A DNA stretch of 64,000 bases, from NCBI RefSeq assembly GCF_040807025.1, contig NC_090967.1:4524001-4588000 (forward strand), written 5' to 3'. Numbering within the stretch: position 1 is the first letter of the stretch; each line of letters starts with the position of its first letter. Position numbers and translations under genes: made by a program. This DNA comes from Struthio camelus. Lineage: Eukaryota > Chordata > Aves > Struthioniformes > Struthionidae. Below, piece by piece: positions 15,901 through 28,310 of this stretch. The notes beneath the pieces are model-generated. The model worked only from the letters and a program-made list of their open reading frames with translations. It ran no database searches and was not told where the DNA came from.

Positions 15901-17589
15901 GCCCCAAATCCTTCCTTTGCTGGTGCTGCAGAGGCGGTCTGACACCCCCCCCCCCCACCTCCCCCCCGTTTTCCTACCCTGCCTCAGTTTGCCCATCGGC
16001 GCAAGGGGTTTGTTCCCGACTCCTTCGCCTCCCCACCGCCGGCCGGGCTGCCCAACCCCGGCCCCCTGCTTCCTTCCCCACCCCGCCAAAGAGCTTGGCC
16101 TCCTTCTTCCCCTCTGGAGCGCTGCAAGGGCCGCACAGCCCTCTCTCCCCGCCGCCCCCCGGCCTCGGTTTTCCCACCTGCCAAAGGGGCACGGGGTCCC
16201 GTGCTGTACGCGGCGCGGGGGCACCTTTCCCGGCTCTTCCCACCTCTCTGCCCTCCCCGAAAACGCCCGGCGCCCGCAGATTGCAGCCGCCGCCAGCCAA
16301 CCCCTATGTGACCCCGCCGGGGGTTGAAACCGCAGGGTGCCGGCACCCATGAGCGCAGCGACGTGTCCCAGCGTCCCTCCGGCGCTGCCCCGCAGGGCGC
16401 CAGCGCCCGGCCGCGACCGGCGGGCAGAGCCGGCTCAGCCCCGGCCGGAGCATCTCGCGGTGTCGCCGCGCTGCCGCCCCACGGAGCCGTTCCCTTCCAG
16501 TCGCTGAGCGCAAGACAGGCATCGTCTTCCCCTCCGCCATCTGCTTTCCGAGCCTGTTTTAGCTGAACTTTCCCAGGGAAAAAAAAAAAAACAAAAAAAA
16601 ATCACAGCAGTCATAAATAAACCAGTCCATCCCGCCGTATCGGCCCGAGGCAGACGCTTGGCATGGAAAATTCGGGAGGCGCTCGCCCCGTCTCCGCGGC
16701 GAACATCCGGGCTCGTCCGAATCACCGTGAGGAGGCCGCCGAGGCCCTCGTCTTTGGCCAAACTCGGGCTAATTACGGCTCGTTACATCCCTCGGGCTCC
16801 GTTTCCGCCCGTTCCCGCGCCCCAGCCACGTCGCTGCGAGGGCGAGAGGGCGGCGGTGGGGACCGGTGCTCCTTGGTGGGGCCGTGGCGCGGGGACGTCG
16901 CGGGCCACTGGTGACCCTCGGGGCGGGGAGGGGGGATGCTCTCGGGGACGGCTTTGGCCGGCAGGCTGGAAAATCGCAGCTCGGGGAGGACTATCCCGGC
17001 ACGCAGCCGCCACGCGGGGATTTACTCGCAGGCCGGAGGGTTTATTTGACCTTTCGGAAATACATATAGTGGGAGAGGAGCTAAGCGCCGCTGTGGTGGC
17101 AGGCTGGATCCGTCCGGCACTGGCGTAAACGGAGGGGGCGTTTCAACACTGCAACGAGCTGTGTCCGTCGGAGGCCTTGAACTGCCCCGGCACAGGGCTG
17201 CCACCCGCTGCTTGCCTGCGCCGGGCTCGAGTTTCCCGCGGCCGGGCTGTAAATTAGCCAAGGAATGATGCGAACGGGAAGCGAGCAGCACGGAGCCGGG
17301 CACCCGCGCACTCCTCCGCTCGCCCCGGCCGAGCTCCTGCTAGAGGCCACGCGGGGAACCCGGGACCCCGGGCAGCTCCCCGCGGCGCATGGTGGCACAA
17401 GCAGTCACAAGTGAGATGAGCTGTGCTGTTCTGCAGCGGTGGTCGAGCAGGAGCGGTGCATCGTGAGGTCCTTCCTATCGCCTGCGCCTTGCATGGGGTG
17501 GGAGATGCTACTGGCACCGCGGGCATGGGGCAGGGCTGTGCCCTGCGGGCTGGGGACAGCGGGTGCCAGGGACTCCCCCGGCATATGTT

Positions 17590-18570
17590 TCCGGATGCGG
17601 GTGCATGCGGGTGCATGCGTGTGTGCATTTGTGCTCATGTAGGTGCAGGCGTGCACACGTGTGCACATGTGTGCATGTACATGCATGCATGTGTGCATTT
17701 GTGCTCATGTGGGTGCATGTGCATGCACGTAGGTGTGCATTTGTGCTCATATGAGTGCAGGCATGCATGCCGGTGTGCGTTTGTGCTTGTGTGGGTGCAG
17801 GCACGCATGCATGTGTGCATTTGTGCAGGTGCATGTGCGTGCATGCATGAATTTGTGCTTGTGTGCATGCGTGTCTGCATTTCTGCTTGTGCGGATGCAT
17901 GTGAACACATGCATGAGTGCATTTGTGCTCGTGCGGGTGCAGGTGTGCATGCGTGTCTGCATTTCTGCTTGTGCAGATGCATATGCATGCACGCATGTGT
18001 GCATTTGTGCTTGTGCCGATGCACATGCGTGCATGCATATGTGCATGTGTACTCGTGGGTGCAGGCGTGCGCATTTGTGCTTGTGCAGATGCATGTGCGT
18101 GTGTGCATTTGTGCTCGTGCGGGTGCAGGCGTGCATGCGCCCGTGCTCCCGCAGCCCAGGCCGGCGAGCCCGGCGCTGGCTCGCTGCCCCCCCGGGTGGG
18201 CAGGCTGCCCGCCGCACAGGCCTGCCTTTCACCGCGCGGGCGCCCGCCGCGCTGCCAGCGCCTCCCACCTGGGCCGGGAACTGGGCAGGGGCCCAGGCCG
18301 GCACCGGCCCCCGCGCCACAGAGCCGCCTTTGTGCCGCCGGGGGGCCGGGGGTGGCAGCAGGGGGGGGGTGTGGAGGGGTGCATGGGGGTGGCGGCGTGC
18401 CTTTTTGTAGGGGGACGTATGCGCGTGTGAGTGTTTGCCAGCATCTTTGCGCTGGAGGATGCAGCTTGCATGTGCATGTGTGTGCGTGCCTGTGTGCTTG
18501 CGTGTGCATGCGTGTGCTTGCGTGTGCATGCGTGTGTGTGCATATGTGCATGCATGGATGCGCGTGCATG
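17590..18570. repeat. TG/CA-rich degenerate minisatellite
   Basis: Between 17,590 and 18,140 the words GTGCATTTGTGCT and GGGTGCAGGCGTGCATGC recur about every 40-60 bp with GCATGC blocks. After a unique 300-bp stretch, a shorter TG-rich run (18,465-18,565) follows. It gives only artefactual Cys/Val/His-rich frames. Confidence 0.82.
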
Positions 18571-18804
18571 GGCATTTGCGCTGCATTTGGTCTGCTGGGA
18601 GCATTTCAAGCCCCTCTGTTGCCCCCAAACCTGGCACAAGCCCCCAGCCTGTCCCCAAATCGCCACCCACCCTGCCGTAGCCCACGCCGGCGGGGTCCGG
18701 CAGGGCCCCGGCGGCCTCCAGCCAGCGCCTCCCACCCGAGCGGGCACCTGCGGCAGGCCAGCACTGCGCCCTGCCCTCGCGCAGGAACGCCACGGCGTTT
18801 GGGG

Positions 18805-18935
18805 AGGAAGAGCCGTAATTACGTTAATTTGCACATGCAAATCATCCTCAGTTGGAATCTGTTAATTTTATAATTTGATGTTTAATGTACATCTCTGCTG
18901 TGTTTTCCCAGCCAGAAACCCACCATTTTTACGCG
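18805..18935. promoter_or_regulatory. AT-rich island with POU-type palindrome
   Basis: It holds GTAATTACGTTAATTTGC and then ATTTGCACATGCAAAT at 18827-18842, which is an octamer ATGCAAAT plus its inverted half-site. Further on come CTGTTAATTTTATAATTTG and TTTAATGTAC. It is the most AT-rich block of the SEMA6B upstream region and a strong candidate for a conserved enhancer. Confidence 0.42.
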
Positions 18936-19439
18936 TCCCCTTTGACGCTCCCGGCGCTGCTGGCCCCTTGTGTCTGCCTCGGCGGGGATAAAGCGCTCGG
19001 CCGCCGAGCCGGGCGAGGACGCGGGTCCGCCGAGACGCCGCCGTGCAAACGTGGCCCCTCTCTCGGGCGCCCCGCGGGCAGGGCAAGGCGCCGCCGCTTT
19101 GCTAATGGAAAACCAGTTGCCGCTAATCCCGGCGCGTTGCTTGCGGACGCGGGGCTGGTGGAAGCGCGTCTCAGGCTACGCTGAGCAGCTGAGCGTTTCT
19201 AATGTCTTTTTCTTTCCGCTTTAATGACCTTGTTCCTGCCACCGACTCCCAGCTCCGGCGGGCGAGGGCGAGACGAGCGTTAACTTCATCAAGTTCATCC
19301 GCAGAGATAAAAACCTCCGGGGCTGCTCTGGTGGCAGCCGGGAAGGAAAGGAGCCCGCCCGGGCTGCTGGGCCGTGTCCCCTCGCGCCGGGGCCGCTCTC
19401 CTGCCCTCCGTCCAGCGGCTCCCCTTGCCCCCTCTCCCA

Positions 19440-19940
19440 GCTCTCCCATCCAGATGTTCTCTCCAGGATGCCAGGGTTTCCCATCCAGCTGTTCACGCCA
19501 CCACCTCGGGGCTCTCCCATCCAGCTGTTCGGCCCAGGAGCCCAGCTGCTTCCCACCCCAGATGTTCTCTCCCCCCGCCCAAGATCTGCCCCATCCAGCT
19601 GGTCTCCCATCCAGCTCCTCCCCATCACACGTTCACGTCCATCTCTTCCCCCACCCGCCTGACCCGCCTGGCTCTTCTCCCATCCAGCTGTTCGGCCCAG
19701 GAGCCCAGCTGCTTCCCACCCCAGATGTTCTCCCCCCCCAAGATCTGCCCCATCCAGCTGCTCTCCCATCCAGCTCCTCCCCATCCAACGTTCCCGTCCA
19801 TCTCTTCTCCCATCCACCTGACCCGCCTGGCTCTTCTCCCATCCAGCTGTTCCCCAGGAGCCCATTCCAGCTGTTCTCTGCACCGCTCCAAGGCTCTCCC
19901 CATCCAGATGTTGCCCCCAGGAGCCCCGTCTCTCCCAGCC
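19440..19940. repeat. Tandem CATCCAGCTGTTC array with a 160-bp higher-order unit
   Basis: CATCCAGCTG-type words recur through 500 bp. A longer block (CCATCCAGCTGTTCGGCCCA, then CCCAGATGTTCTC and AAGATCTGCCCCATC) at 19,513 is repeated at 19,676 and partly at about 19,836, so the higher-order period is about 160-163 bp. Nine CAGCTG E-boxes fall inside. Confidence 0.85.
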
Positions 19941-21562
19941 CGGCTGTTTCCACCCTGCCCTTCTCCCCCTCCCTGCAGGCTCCCGCGTCGCGGCCCCTCT
20001 GCCCGCGCTGCCTCCGCCGTGCCCCCAGCCCGCCCTGCTCCCACCCCCGGCCTCCCGCCGAGCCGGCGATATTTTTAACCTCCCGCTCGCCTCCTGGCGC
20101 GCTGTTTCTATGCAAAGCCACCGGCGGCCCTCGCGCCAACTCGGTTCAAAGCTGCGCAGAAAACGCCTGCTGCCTCCTCTCCCCCCCGCACAAGCCCGGT
20201 TTGGGCTATTAAAGCTTCCCTGCTCCACACCATGCTTTTCCTGGGAAAAGGCTCGGCCGGTGCCTCCGTCGCCCCAGCGGGTCACCGCACGGCTTTTCCC
20301 TCCTGCCAGCCGGCTCCGGCCCCGAAGGCACCACCGGCGCGGGCAACATCCTTCGTGATCTTCCCCCGGAGCGTGGCAGGCGCTGGGTACCAGCAACGCT
20401 GGCGGCGGCGAGGACACCCTCGGTGCCGCGCTCGCCGCGCTGGCCCCGGCCCCGGGTTTCCCCCCGGGATGCTCGCCGGCGGTTTTGCAGCGGGACAACA
20501 CAAGACAGCGCCAGTTTTCCGTCTTCCAGCCGTGAGATTGGGACAGACCGGTAAACCTCAGCCTGCCCCTTCTGTTCGGGGCTGTTCTTCCCCAGCGGTT
20601 TTCTTCCCCGTCGGTTTTGCAGCTTGCAGCCCCGCTGGGAAACGCGGACGACCGTTGTCGAGAGGAGGGCGAGGACCGAATCGGGAGCCCGGCCGCGGCC
20701 CGCTGGGCTCCGCTCCCTGAATCCCCTCCTGCAGCGCGGGAACCCGGAGCCGCAGAGGCTCCTTTGCGGCGGCTTTGCGAAAAGCCATTCGCTCGCCGCT
20801 TTGGCATAAACAAGCAGCCCTAAACGGTTTAAAAACCCAATCGGTCAACTTTTCCCCTTCTTTAATATGTGATTTTTTACCTCGACAGCGTTTTCACCTC
20901 GGCCGACATCCTGCCACTAAATGGCCTCTTTTGCCTTTAGCCCTCCCTCCTTTCCTTCTTTTGGGGCAAAGCCAGGGCGCCCGGCTCCGTCTCGCTCCGT
21001 TCGATCCATGCAGCCCAGTGGAAAGGGCTGGTGCCTGCCGGAGGTGGGATTTGGGGGGGGGGGGGTGATCCCCCACAGCACGGGGAAGCTGGAGCCTTCG
21101 GCCTCGGTGCTGGGCTTGCCGCGCACCGATTGATGCTCCAGCCTCTCTTAACACCTCGCCGGGATCGATGGACAAGGCAGGGAATTGCCAGTGCCGGAGG
21201 GACTTTGCAAATGTCCCTAACCCCCCCCAACCCCCTCGCTGCCCCCGCCGCGGCTCGCGTTAACCCCGCGCCTGCCAAAGGGGCCCCCCTCCCGTGCACC
21301 TCCGGCGGCCGGATCCTGCCCGCGGCTCGGCGTCCCCCCCCCGGCCCGCAGAGCCAGCCTGCGACACCCCTCCCCGGCCTCCCTTCGTAGCTCATGGGCA
21401 GAAAAGCTGCATGGGAAATGCCAAAACCCAACGAAATCTCCCCAAAGCCGGAGCCTGCCGACCGCACGGGCTGCAGGGTGAGGACCCGCTTGGCGGCTGC
21501 CTTCCCGGCCAGACAGACGGCCTCGTCGCCCCGAGGGTGCGCGGGTGTCAGCGCTGCCACCG

Positions 21563-21588
21563 CAGCTGGCCACAGCTGGCCACAGCTG
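21563..21588. promoter_or_regulatory. Three CAGCTG E-boxes spaced exactly 10 bp apart
   Basis: CAGCTG occurs at 21563-21568, 21573-21578 and 21583-21588, separated by GCCA each time. Spacing of one helical turn places the three sites on one face of the DNA. They are possible bHLH sites and may equally be a tiny tandem repeat. Confidence 0.45.
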
Positions 21589-22544
21589 CCGCTGGAGGGG
21601 ACAGAGCGCCCGGCTCTGCCCGGCCGGGGCCGCGCGGTGGCTCCCCGAGCACCCACGGCAGCCTTCCTCCCCGGCACCAGTCCTCCTCCTCTGCCTTTCT
21701 CTGACCTTCCTCTATTTAATAAACGGTGGTTGCAGGTCCCTTCCCCTCCCAAGCAGCCTCAAGGCACTTTGGAAGAGGAAAATCTCCCCCGTGCGTCGGC
21801 GGTGCGGCTCATCACCGCCCGGTGCCCCCTCCCCTCCACTCCTGCTCCAGCTCCTCTCGCTCTAATTACAAGGAGGCATCTGACAGCTTAGCACCGAGAA
21901 GGTATTTGGCATCCAGAGAGCACGCTTTGCCATCCAGCTCGGGGGCCGCGCGCGGCTCGGCAGCCCTCGCCCGGTCCCGCGCGGCTCCCGCAAGGCCGGC
22001 GCGGCCGGGGGGCCGCAGCATCCTGCAGCCGGGCGCGGGAACCAGCTTAGCCGCCCGGGGCCGGAGACCCGCAGAGCCCTGGCGCAGCTCAGCCCGCGGG
22101 TGTTTTGAGCTCTGCGCGAGCGGGAGCCGGGCACGGAGCAGGAGACTCATCCCGGGAGCGGCGCTTTCGAGGAAAGCGGCACGGGGAGAGGGAAGACGCT
22201 GCTGGAAAAGCTCCAAGATCAGCCGGACTGATACAAAACTATAAATTATCCTCGCGGCTGAGCGAACCGCGGCGGAAATCGGCCCCGCTGCAAAGCCGGA
22301 GGAGCGCGGCAGCCGGCGCTGCCCCCGAACGCCCACGCTGTCGGGCGCCAGGGAGCCACCGGCACGGTCGTCGGCAGCGGGAGCTGCCCCTTTTCTTGTA
22401 ATAAAGCAAATAATTAACAGGCGCCTCTGGCCGGGGCTGCTCGCTGTCTTTCCAGGCGTATCAATGACCCGAAGGGGACAGCGGCCACCCGGCCCGGCCG
22501 CTGCACATCCCCTTCTTGCTGCTTTGTCATCCCTCTCCGGCAAA

Positions 22545-22645
22545 CATTACCAAGCCCCGCTTTCTGGAATAAGCTGTGATATAATTATCCAGCAGCTGAA
22601 TTGGGGGAAATACACCTTGCCTTTAATTAATAACATGGCACAGCC
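22545..22645. promoter_or_regulatory. AT-rich island
   Basis: It includes GTGATATAATTATCCAGCAG and TTTAATTAATAACATGGC. A second low-GC patch lies at 22,745-22,870 (TTTAAATAATAAATC, GGTAATTAGACC, GATGAAAAGATATTTGC). Candidate regulatory DNA, judged by composition and TAAT cores. Confidence 0.32.
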
Positions 22646-23884
22646 AAAAGCCGCCGGCACGCTCTGCCGGCAGCGCGATGCCTTCAGCTTCCCCGCTGCC
22701 CGCGCCGCCAGGCCCCCCAGGGGGGCAGAGCCAGGAGCCTCCGTTTAAATAATAAATCTCAGCTATTAGGGGAGCGGGGGGGTTGGCCGTACCGAGAACA
22801 GGCCAGCGCGCTGGCGGCCGGCCGGGTAATTAGACCGAGGCTGAGATGATGAAAAGATATTTGCAGGCTTTGAGGCAGAGCCTTTGAAGCTGCAAATCCT
22901 GGGAAGGCGGCATCGCCGCAAGGACCCGCGGAGAGATGTTTGCCCGGCACCGGGCTTGTGCCGCACACGCGGCGGCCGGAGCCCATGAATAAACAGGCTC
23001 CGGAGGGGGAATTTGCCCCGCCGAGGAGCTGACGCAGAGCGAGGCATCGCCGGGGCTGGCAGAGCCACTCCGCGCCGCCTTTGCACGTGCCTTGGTTTCC
23101 CTCCACCAGAGGAGCGGGTTTCGCCCAGCTCGTTCCCCTCCCGGATTCGTTTGTGCTGGAACGAGGGGCACGGCGGGACCCGGCCAGGCGGTACCAGAGC
23201 CGCCGCAGCTCCCGCGCTTCGGCTCCGCTGCGCTTGTCCTCGGGCTCCGGCGCCTCCTCTGCCTCCCAGCTCCTCGGGCCCAAATGCAAATTTTCCTCCA
23301 TTTGCAATTAAGAGAAATAAATGAGCAGGAAGGAGGGAGCAGGAAGGTGCTTTGGGAAGGCGCGCAGGGCCGGCGCAGATGAGGTTCAGCCTTTCGCACC
23401 CGCCGCTGCCGTCCCCTGCCCGGCTGGGAGCTCTCGAGTGCTCCCCGTTTCCGCTGAGGCTTTGTGCCGGGTGGCCGCCAGGGCAGGGGGATGTTACCGC
23501 CTCCCGTTCGGCTCCGAGACGAGGCCGGGAAAACCAGCCGCAGGGAAGCGGCGCCCACACGGAACCGGGCACGGAGCAGGTAGGGCGACGTCTCCGCAGT
23601 TCGGCCGGAGGCTCGTTCGGCACCGCGGAGGCGCCGCGAGCGAGGCTGCTCCGAGCAGCTGGAGCCCCGCGCAAGGGAATCAATTAGTATCGGCACCTCT
23701 GGGATTACCCGCAGGGCCCCGGTTAAAAACGAGGTGGAAAAAAAAAAAAGAAAGACGTCAGCGCGACGTTAAAAGCTGCGCCGGGGAGCAGCCGAGCCAG
23801 CAGCCAAGCTCGGCTGCAGAGAGCTGGCCCTGCACCCCAGGACCCAAAGCTGCCGGGGGGGCCTCACTTTGCACCCCCCCCATC

Positions 23885-23980
23885 TTGGCGTATGCACACA
23901 CACCCTCCTGCACGCACACACATGTGCACACACACACATGCATGCACATACTCCTGCATGCACACACACGGGACACACAG
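23885..23980. repeat. CA-rich low-complexity run
   Basis: ACACACACAC blocks broken by CATGCATGCACAT and CTCCTGCATGCAC. It looks like a short, decayed relative of the CA-rich array at 6.1 kb. Confidence 0.8.
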
Positions 23981-24299
23981 GGAAGCTCCCCAGGTGCAAA
24001 CACGCTACCCCAGGCCACCCTGTCCACAGCACCCAAGGCCAAGGGACCCTCTGCCCGCGTCACAGCAGAGCTCATTCCCAGAGGGCTGGGGCACCCGGGG
24101 GCCAAGCAGATGCCGAACTTTACATTCGGGTCCGGCTCTCAGGGATGCGACCAAGGCTGCAGCAGAGCCAGGAGCATCCCGGCTCCCCGTAGCCATCCCT
24201 GCGGGTGCCCGCGCAGAGGGGGACCCCTGGTTCGGCCTCCTGCCCACCGCAGGGATGCTGGTCCAGGACGGAGCTGTAACACCGGCGAGCCGCCGGGAT

Positions 24300-24725
24300 G
24301 GACAGACACTGCGGTAATTAGCAGCTTGCCGATTAGAGCTGCTCATTAAGGCCTGCCCCCCCCCCCATCCCCACATGCTCTGTGCAATGAGTCACTAAGT
24401 AACACGGGGATATTTATACCCCGACGCCGAACTGGGGGCTGGCGAACGCCAGGCTCCAGGGCAAGGGTGGCGTTTAGGCACGAGGGTCCGAGGTCGGCAC
24501 CCAGGATGGCCACCCATGGGTGCTCCCGACACCGTCACCCGAAGCAGCCCAGACTCGAGAGCCAGCAGCCACCCCCACAGGGAGCCAGCTGCCCTGCAAG
24601 CTGCCTGGGTGGGGAAACGCTTTATCTCCCCTCTCGCCCCGCCCTAATTAATTGTTTCAATTAAGGAAACGCCACTTCCACTGCCGACTGCCATTTGCCT
24701 GCAGAAACGCTGCTAATTACGGCGC
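24300..24725. promoter_or_regulatory. Two AT-rich islands with TAAT cores
   Basis: 24,310-24,350 carries GCGGTAATTAGCAGC, CCGATTAGAGC and CTCATTAAGG. 24,645-24,720 carries CCCTAATTAATTGTTTCAAT, TTAAGGAAACGC and CTGCTAATTACG. The DNA between them is GC-rich and I see nothing else in it except a TATTTATA-like patch near 24,410. Confidence 0.3.
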
Positions 24726-25989
24726 AGAAAACGCGCTGCGGCTTGTTAAACGCCTTCGCCGGCAGCGATGCGGGAGGGGGCAGCTAAAAATACATCGGGA
24801 AAGGGGGAAATAAAATAGATATAAACGACGCAGCGGCGTCCAAGGGGCGCAGGGCTGCCGGCCCGGCCAGGAGCCGGGGGGCTGAGGGGTGGGCGCCTTC
24901 CCCCGGGCTCCTCCGGGGGGACGGGGCCCTGCCGGCTCACCGAGAGCCTGAAACGCCACCTTTGCAAATGCATTGAGCTGCAAACGAACACCGACTTGGG
25001 GAGCTTTGTCGAGAGCCGCCGAGGAGCTCGTATCTCGCGTCCCTTTCTGTTTTCTCCTACCGGGTTTCATGAATTTTAATGGGCGATCGCTGCCCGGGTT
25101 TCGCCTTCCCCCTTGGCAGCGCCCGGCTGCTTTTCCCCCCTTCGCACGCCGCCAGCTCCCGCCCGGAGCGCCTCCGGGGCTACCTGCTGGCCTTGGCCGC
25201 TTCGCTCCATCCGTCTTTATTAGCAGCTGCTTAACATCTCCCGGCGGGACTATAACGAAGCGAAGCAACTTCATCGCAGTCAGGCAGCAAAGGGCGGGCG
25301 AGCGAGCGCGTCTCCGCGCCGCTGCCCCCGCCGCCGTCCTTCCCGCTCCCGCCGCGGCATCCTTGCCGGGGATGCTCCCGCGGCACCTCCGCCTCGCCGG
25401 GACGCGGCTGAGGTCTCGCGGACGGGAGGATGGAGAGTGCCGGACCCCACCGGGCTCCCAGCGGCCTTCGTTTCCGAAGCCGCTTTTGGCGACTCCGGAG
25501 CGCAAGCGGACTCGTGCGTCGGGGAAAAAGACAGGGGAGGATTTTGCACTACGAAGCTTCGCACGGGGAAGCTTGTCGGGGCGGCGAGCGGGGCCCCGTC
25601 CCTGCGGCGCGGCCGGCGCCTCGAGGGCTTTCCCGCGGGTGCCGGGGGAAGCAGCACGCGGCTCTCGCTGCGCCGTTAGGCCTGTAATTGAGCCTAACGA
25701 GCGTTGTCTAAAATTTCCGTCTCATCAAGCAGCGCTCGGGGCCTCCCGGGGAGCCGCGGCGCTCTTCGCGGCGAGGACGGCGGCTCCGACGCGGCCCCCG
25801 CGGCCCGGGAACGCCGCTTCCCCCGAGCCGGGCTGCTGCTGAGCGGCGGCCGAAGGGCAGCACCCGGCCGACGGCGGCTTGGGTGGCCCAGCAGCTCCTG
25901 CGCCGGCCGTGCACCCGGCCACCCGCCGCTGGCACCCGTCCCTCCGGCCAGCTGTCCCTTCCTCCTGCCACCGGTGCCGAGGATGCAGC

Positions 25990-26775
25990 CAGAGGCATCT
26001 GCTCTCCCCGTGCTCCTGCTGCCCTCGTGCTTGCTTGTCCCCATGCTCTCGTGTCCCCGTGCTCCCTCCGTCCCTGTGCTCGCTTGTCCCCGTGCTCCCT
26101 CCGTCCCCATACGCGGTTGCTCTCACGCACAGTTATCCCCATGCTCACTTGTCCCCATGCTCCCTTGTCCCTGTGCTTCCTCCATCCCTGTCCTCACATG
26201 CCCCCACGCTTGCTTGACCCCATGCTCGCTTGTCCCCGTGCTCCTCTGTCCCCATGCTCGCATATCCCTAAGCTTGCTTGACCCTATGCTCCCTCCGTCC
26301 CCGTGCTCACGTGTCCCCATCCTTGCTTGACCTCATGCTCCCTCCATCCCCTTGCTCACGTGTGCCCGTGCTCACATATCCCCATGCTCCCTCCATCCCC
26401 ATGCGTCCTTGTCCCTGTGCTCCCTCCATCCCTGCACTTGCTTGTCCCCACGCTCCCTCTGTCCCCATGCTCACAGGTCCCCGTGCTCCCTTGTCCCCAT
26501 GCTCCCTCGCCCCTGTGCTCCCTTCATCCCTGCCCTTGCTTGTCCCTTGCTCCCTCGTCCCCATGTTCACATGTCCCTAAGCTTTCTTGACCCTGTGCTC
26601 ACGTCCCCATCCTTGTTTGACCTCATGCTCCCTCCACCCCCATGCTCCCTCTGTCCCCATGCTTGCTTGACCCCATGCTCCTTCCATCCCCACGCTCACT
26701 TGTCCCCGTGCTCACTTGTCCCCTGCTCCCTCCATCCCCACGGTGGCTCGTTCCCGTGCTCCCCCTCGCCCTGAT
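25990..26775. repeat. Degenerate (CTTGTCCCCATGCTCCCTCC)n array
   Basis: About 40 imperfect units of roughly 18-22 bp built on TTGTCCCC, ATGCTCC/ATGCTCAC and CTCCATCCC. The order is irregular and there is no higher-order period that I can see. Frames are open on both strands for about 100-200 codons because stop codons are absent from the unit. Confidence 0.9.
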
Positions 26776-27355
26776 GCCAGGGTGACGGGCACAGGCCGGA
26801 GGCGCGCAGGCAGCGCGAGGGAGGGGCACCCAGCCCGGGGAGAGGGTGCGAGCCTGGCGGGGGGGGGGGGGGGCTGGCCCACCGAAAAGTGGTAAAGAGG
26901 CGTTTGGACGGTGGCCGCGCTCCGGCTGGGGCTCGGGCTCGCCTAGCAACACGCCTAGCAACCGCGCGGCCGGCTCCGCGCACCGCCGCCTCCCGCCATC
27001 GCACCCCGAAACTCGCCTAGAGAGGACATCGCCGGGGGCGACGCCGCGGCGCTCGCCCCGGCCCTTCTCCCCAGGGAGGAAGAGGGGCGCGATGTCCTAA
27101 CGGGATTTGGGATGGGGACGGCGGGGCACCGAGCGCTGCCGGGCTCGCTTTCCCGCGGCCGGCTGCTCCACGGTCCCCGGGAAAGGGATGCGGCCCCGGC
27201 TTCGTCGCCCCGCGCCCCGGCCGGCCTCTTAAATCACAGCTTGCCGGGCGGCCCAGCGCTGCCGGAGTGCAATTTTTCTGCGGTGATTACAATTTCAAAA
27301 GCAGCTCCCCTGACCGTTAAATCAGAGCGCAATTGATTGGAAGCCACAATAACCA

Positions 27356-27386
<31 letters not shown>

Positions 27387-28236
27387 TAAAGGGGAAAAGG
27401 GGTTTTTTGGCTGCATACGGAGGATACCGATGGGGAGCATCGCGCTGCCTGGTTTAACGGGAGAGAGGACCCCCCCCCCCTTCTCCTCCGCGTGCCGGCA
27501 CGGCGAGCCCAAACGGCCCCGCGCCGCCGGAGCCGGGCCACGGGCCAGCAGCCGCCTGCGGCTCCCTCCCGGGGCCGAGCCGCAAAGCGGGGAGGGACTC
27601 GATCCAGCCTGGATGCTTTTTGCAGTGAGACAATAAACTCGAGGCTTTTCATTCGAAGCCAAGTTGCGATGTTGCAGTCCGTCCAGGGCTGGTTTTCTAT
27701 GGGGCATTTCAGCTCTCCGAACCTTCCCCTCCTCCCCCCTCCTTTTTTATTTCCCCCCCCTCCTCCATTATATTACGGTCAAGTTTGAAACAAAAAGCGC
27801 CCCTCGGAAACGGGCTCCATTTAAAAAAAAATAAAAAAAGAGAGATGGGAATAACATTTTTCTGGCAAAGCGTCTCGCGTTGGTTTTCGAAGGCTGCAGA
27901 GAAATAGCTTGGCGTTCTCCGCTCCCTGCCGCCCCCCGAGATCCTGGCCCTCTTCCCGCCTTGCCCCCAAACTCCCTCCTCGGGGGGAGCGGTTCCCGCG
28001 GGGAGGCAAGCTCCGCCAGCCGACCCTCCCGCCTCGCTTCTGGCTCCGGCTCAGCCCCGATGGATGTTGTTGGCCGCCACCGAGTTTTGACAGAAAAGAA
28101 AAACTTCCCAGTCTGCTTCTGGCTTGCTCTGACTCCCTCGGCCAGGAAAAACCTGTTCCAGGAAGGGGCCGAGAGCAGTGGGAGAAGCTGCAGAAATCCT
28201 CCCAGTAGCCTGTGCCGAAGAGCTCTGCAGAGCCCC

Positions 28237-28310
28237 TCTCCGTCATCCCAGCCTGCTTTTGGACCGGGAACGGTCTCCGTCATCCCAGCCTGCTTTTGGA
28301 ATGGGACCAC
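28237..28310. repeat. 37-bp tandem duplication
   Basis: TCTCCGTCATCCCAGCCTGC followed by TTTTGGA begins at 28,237 and again at 28,274. Two copies only. Confidence 0.8.

Noticed and set aside
17423-18873. Large Cys- and His-rich frames at 17.4-18.9 kb
   Set aside because: They are TG/CA minisatellite translations in five frames.
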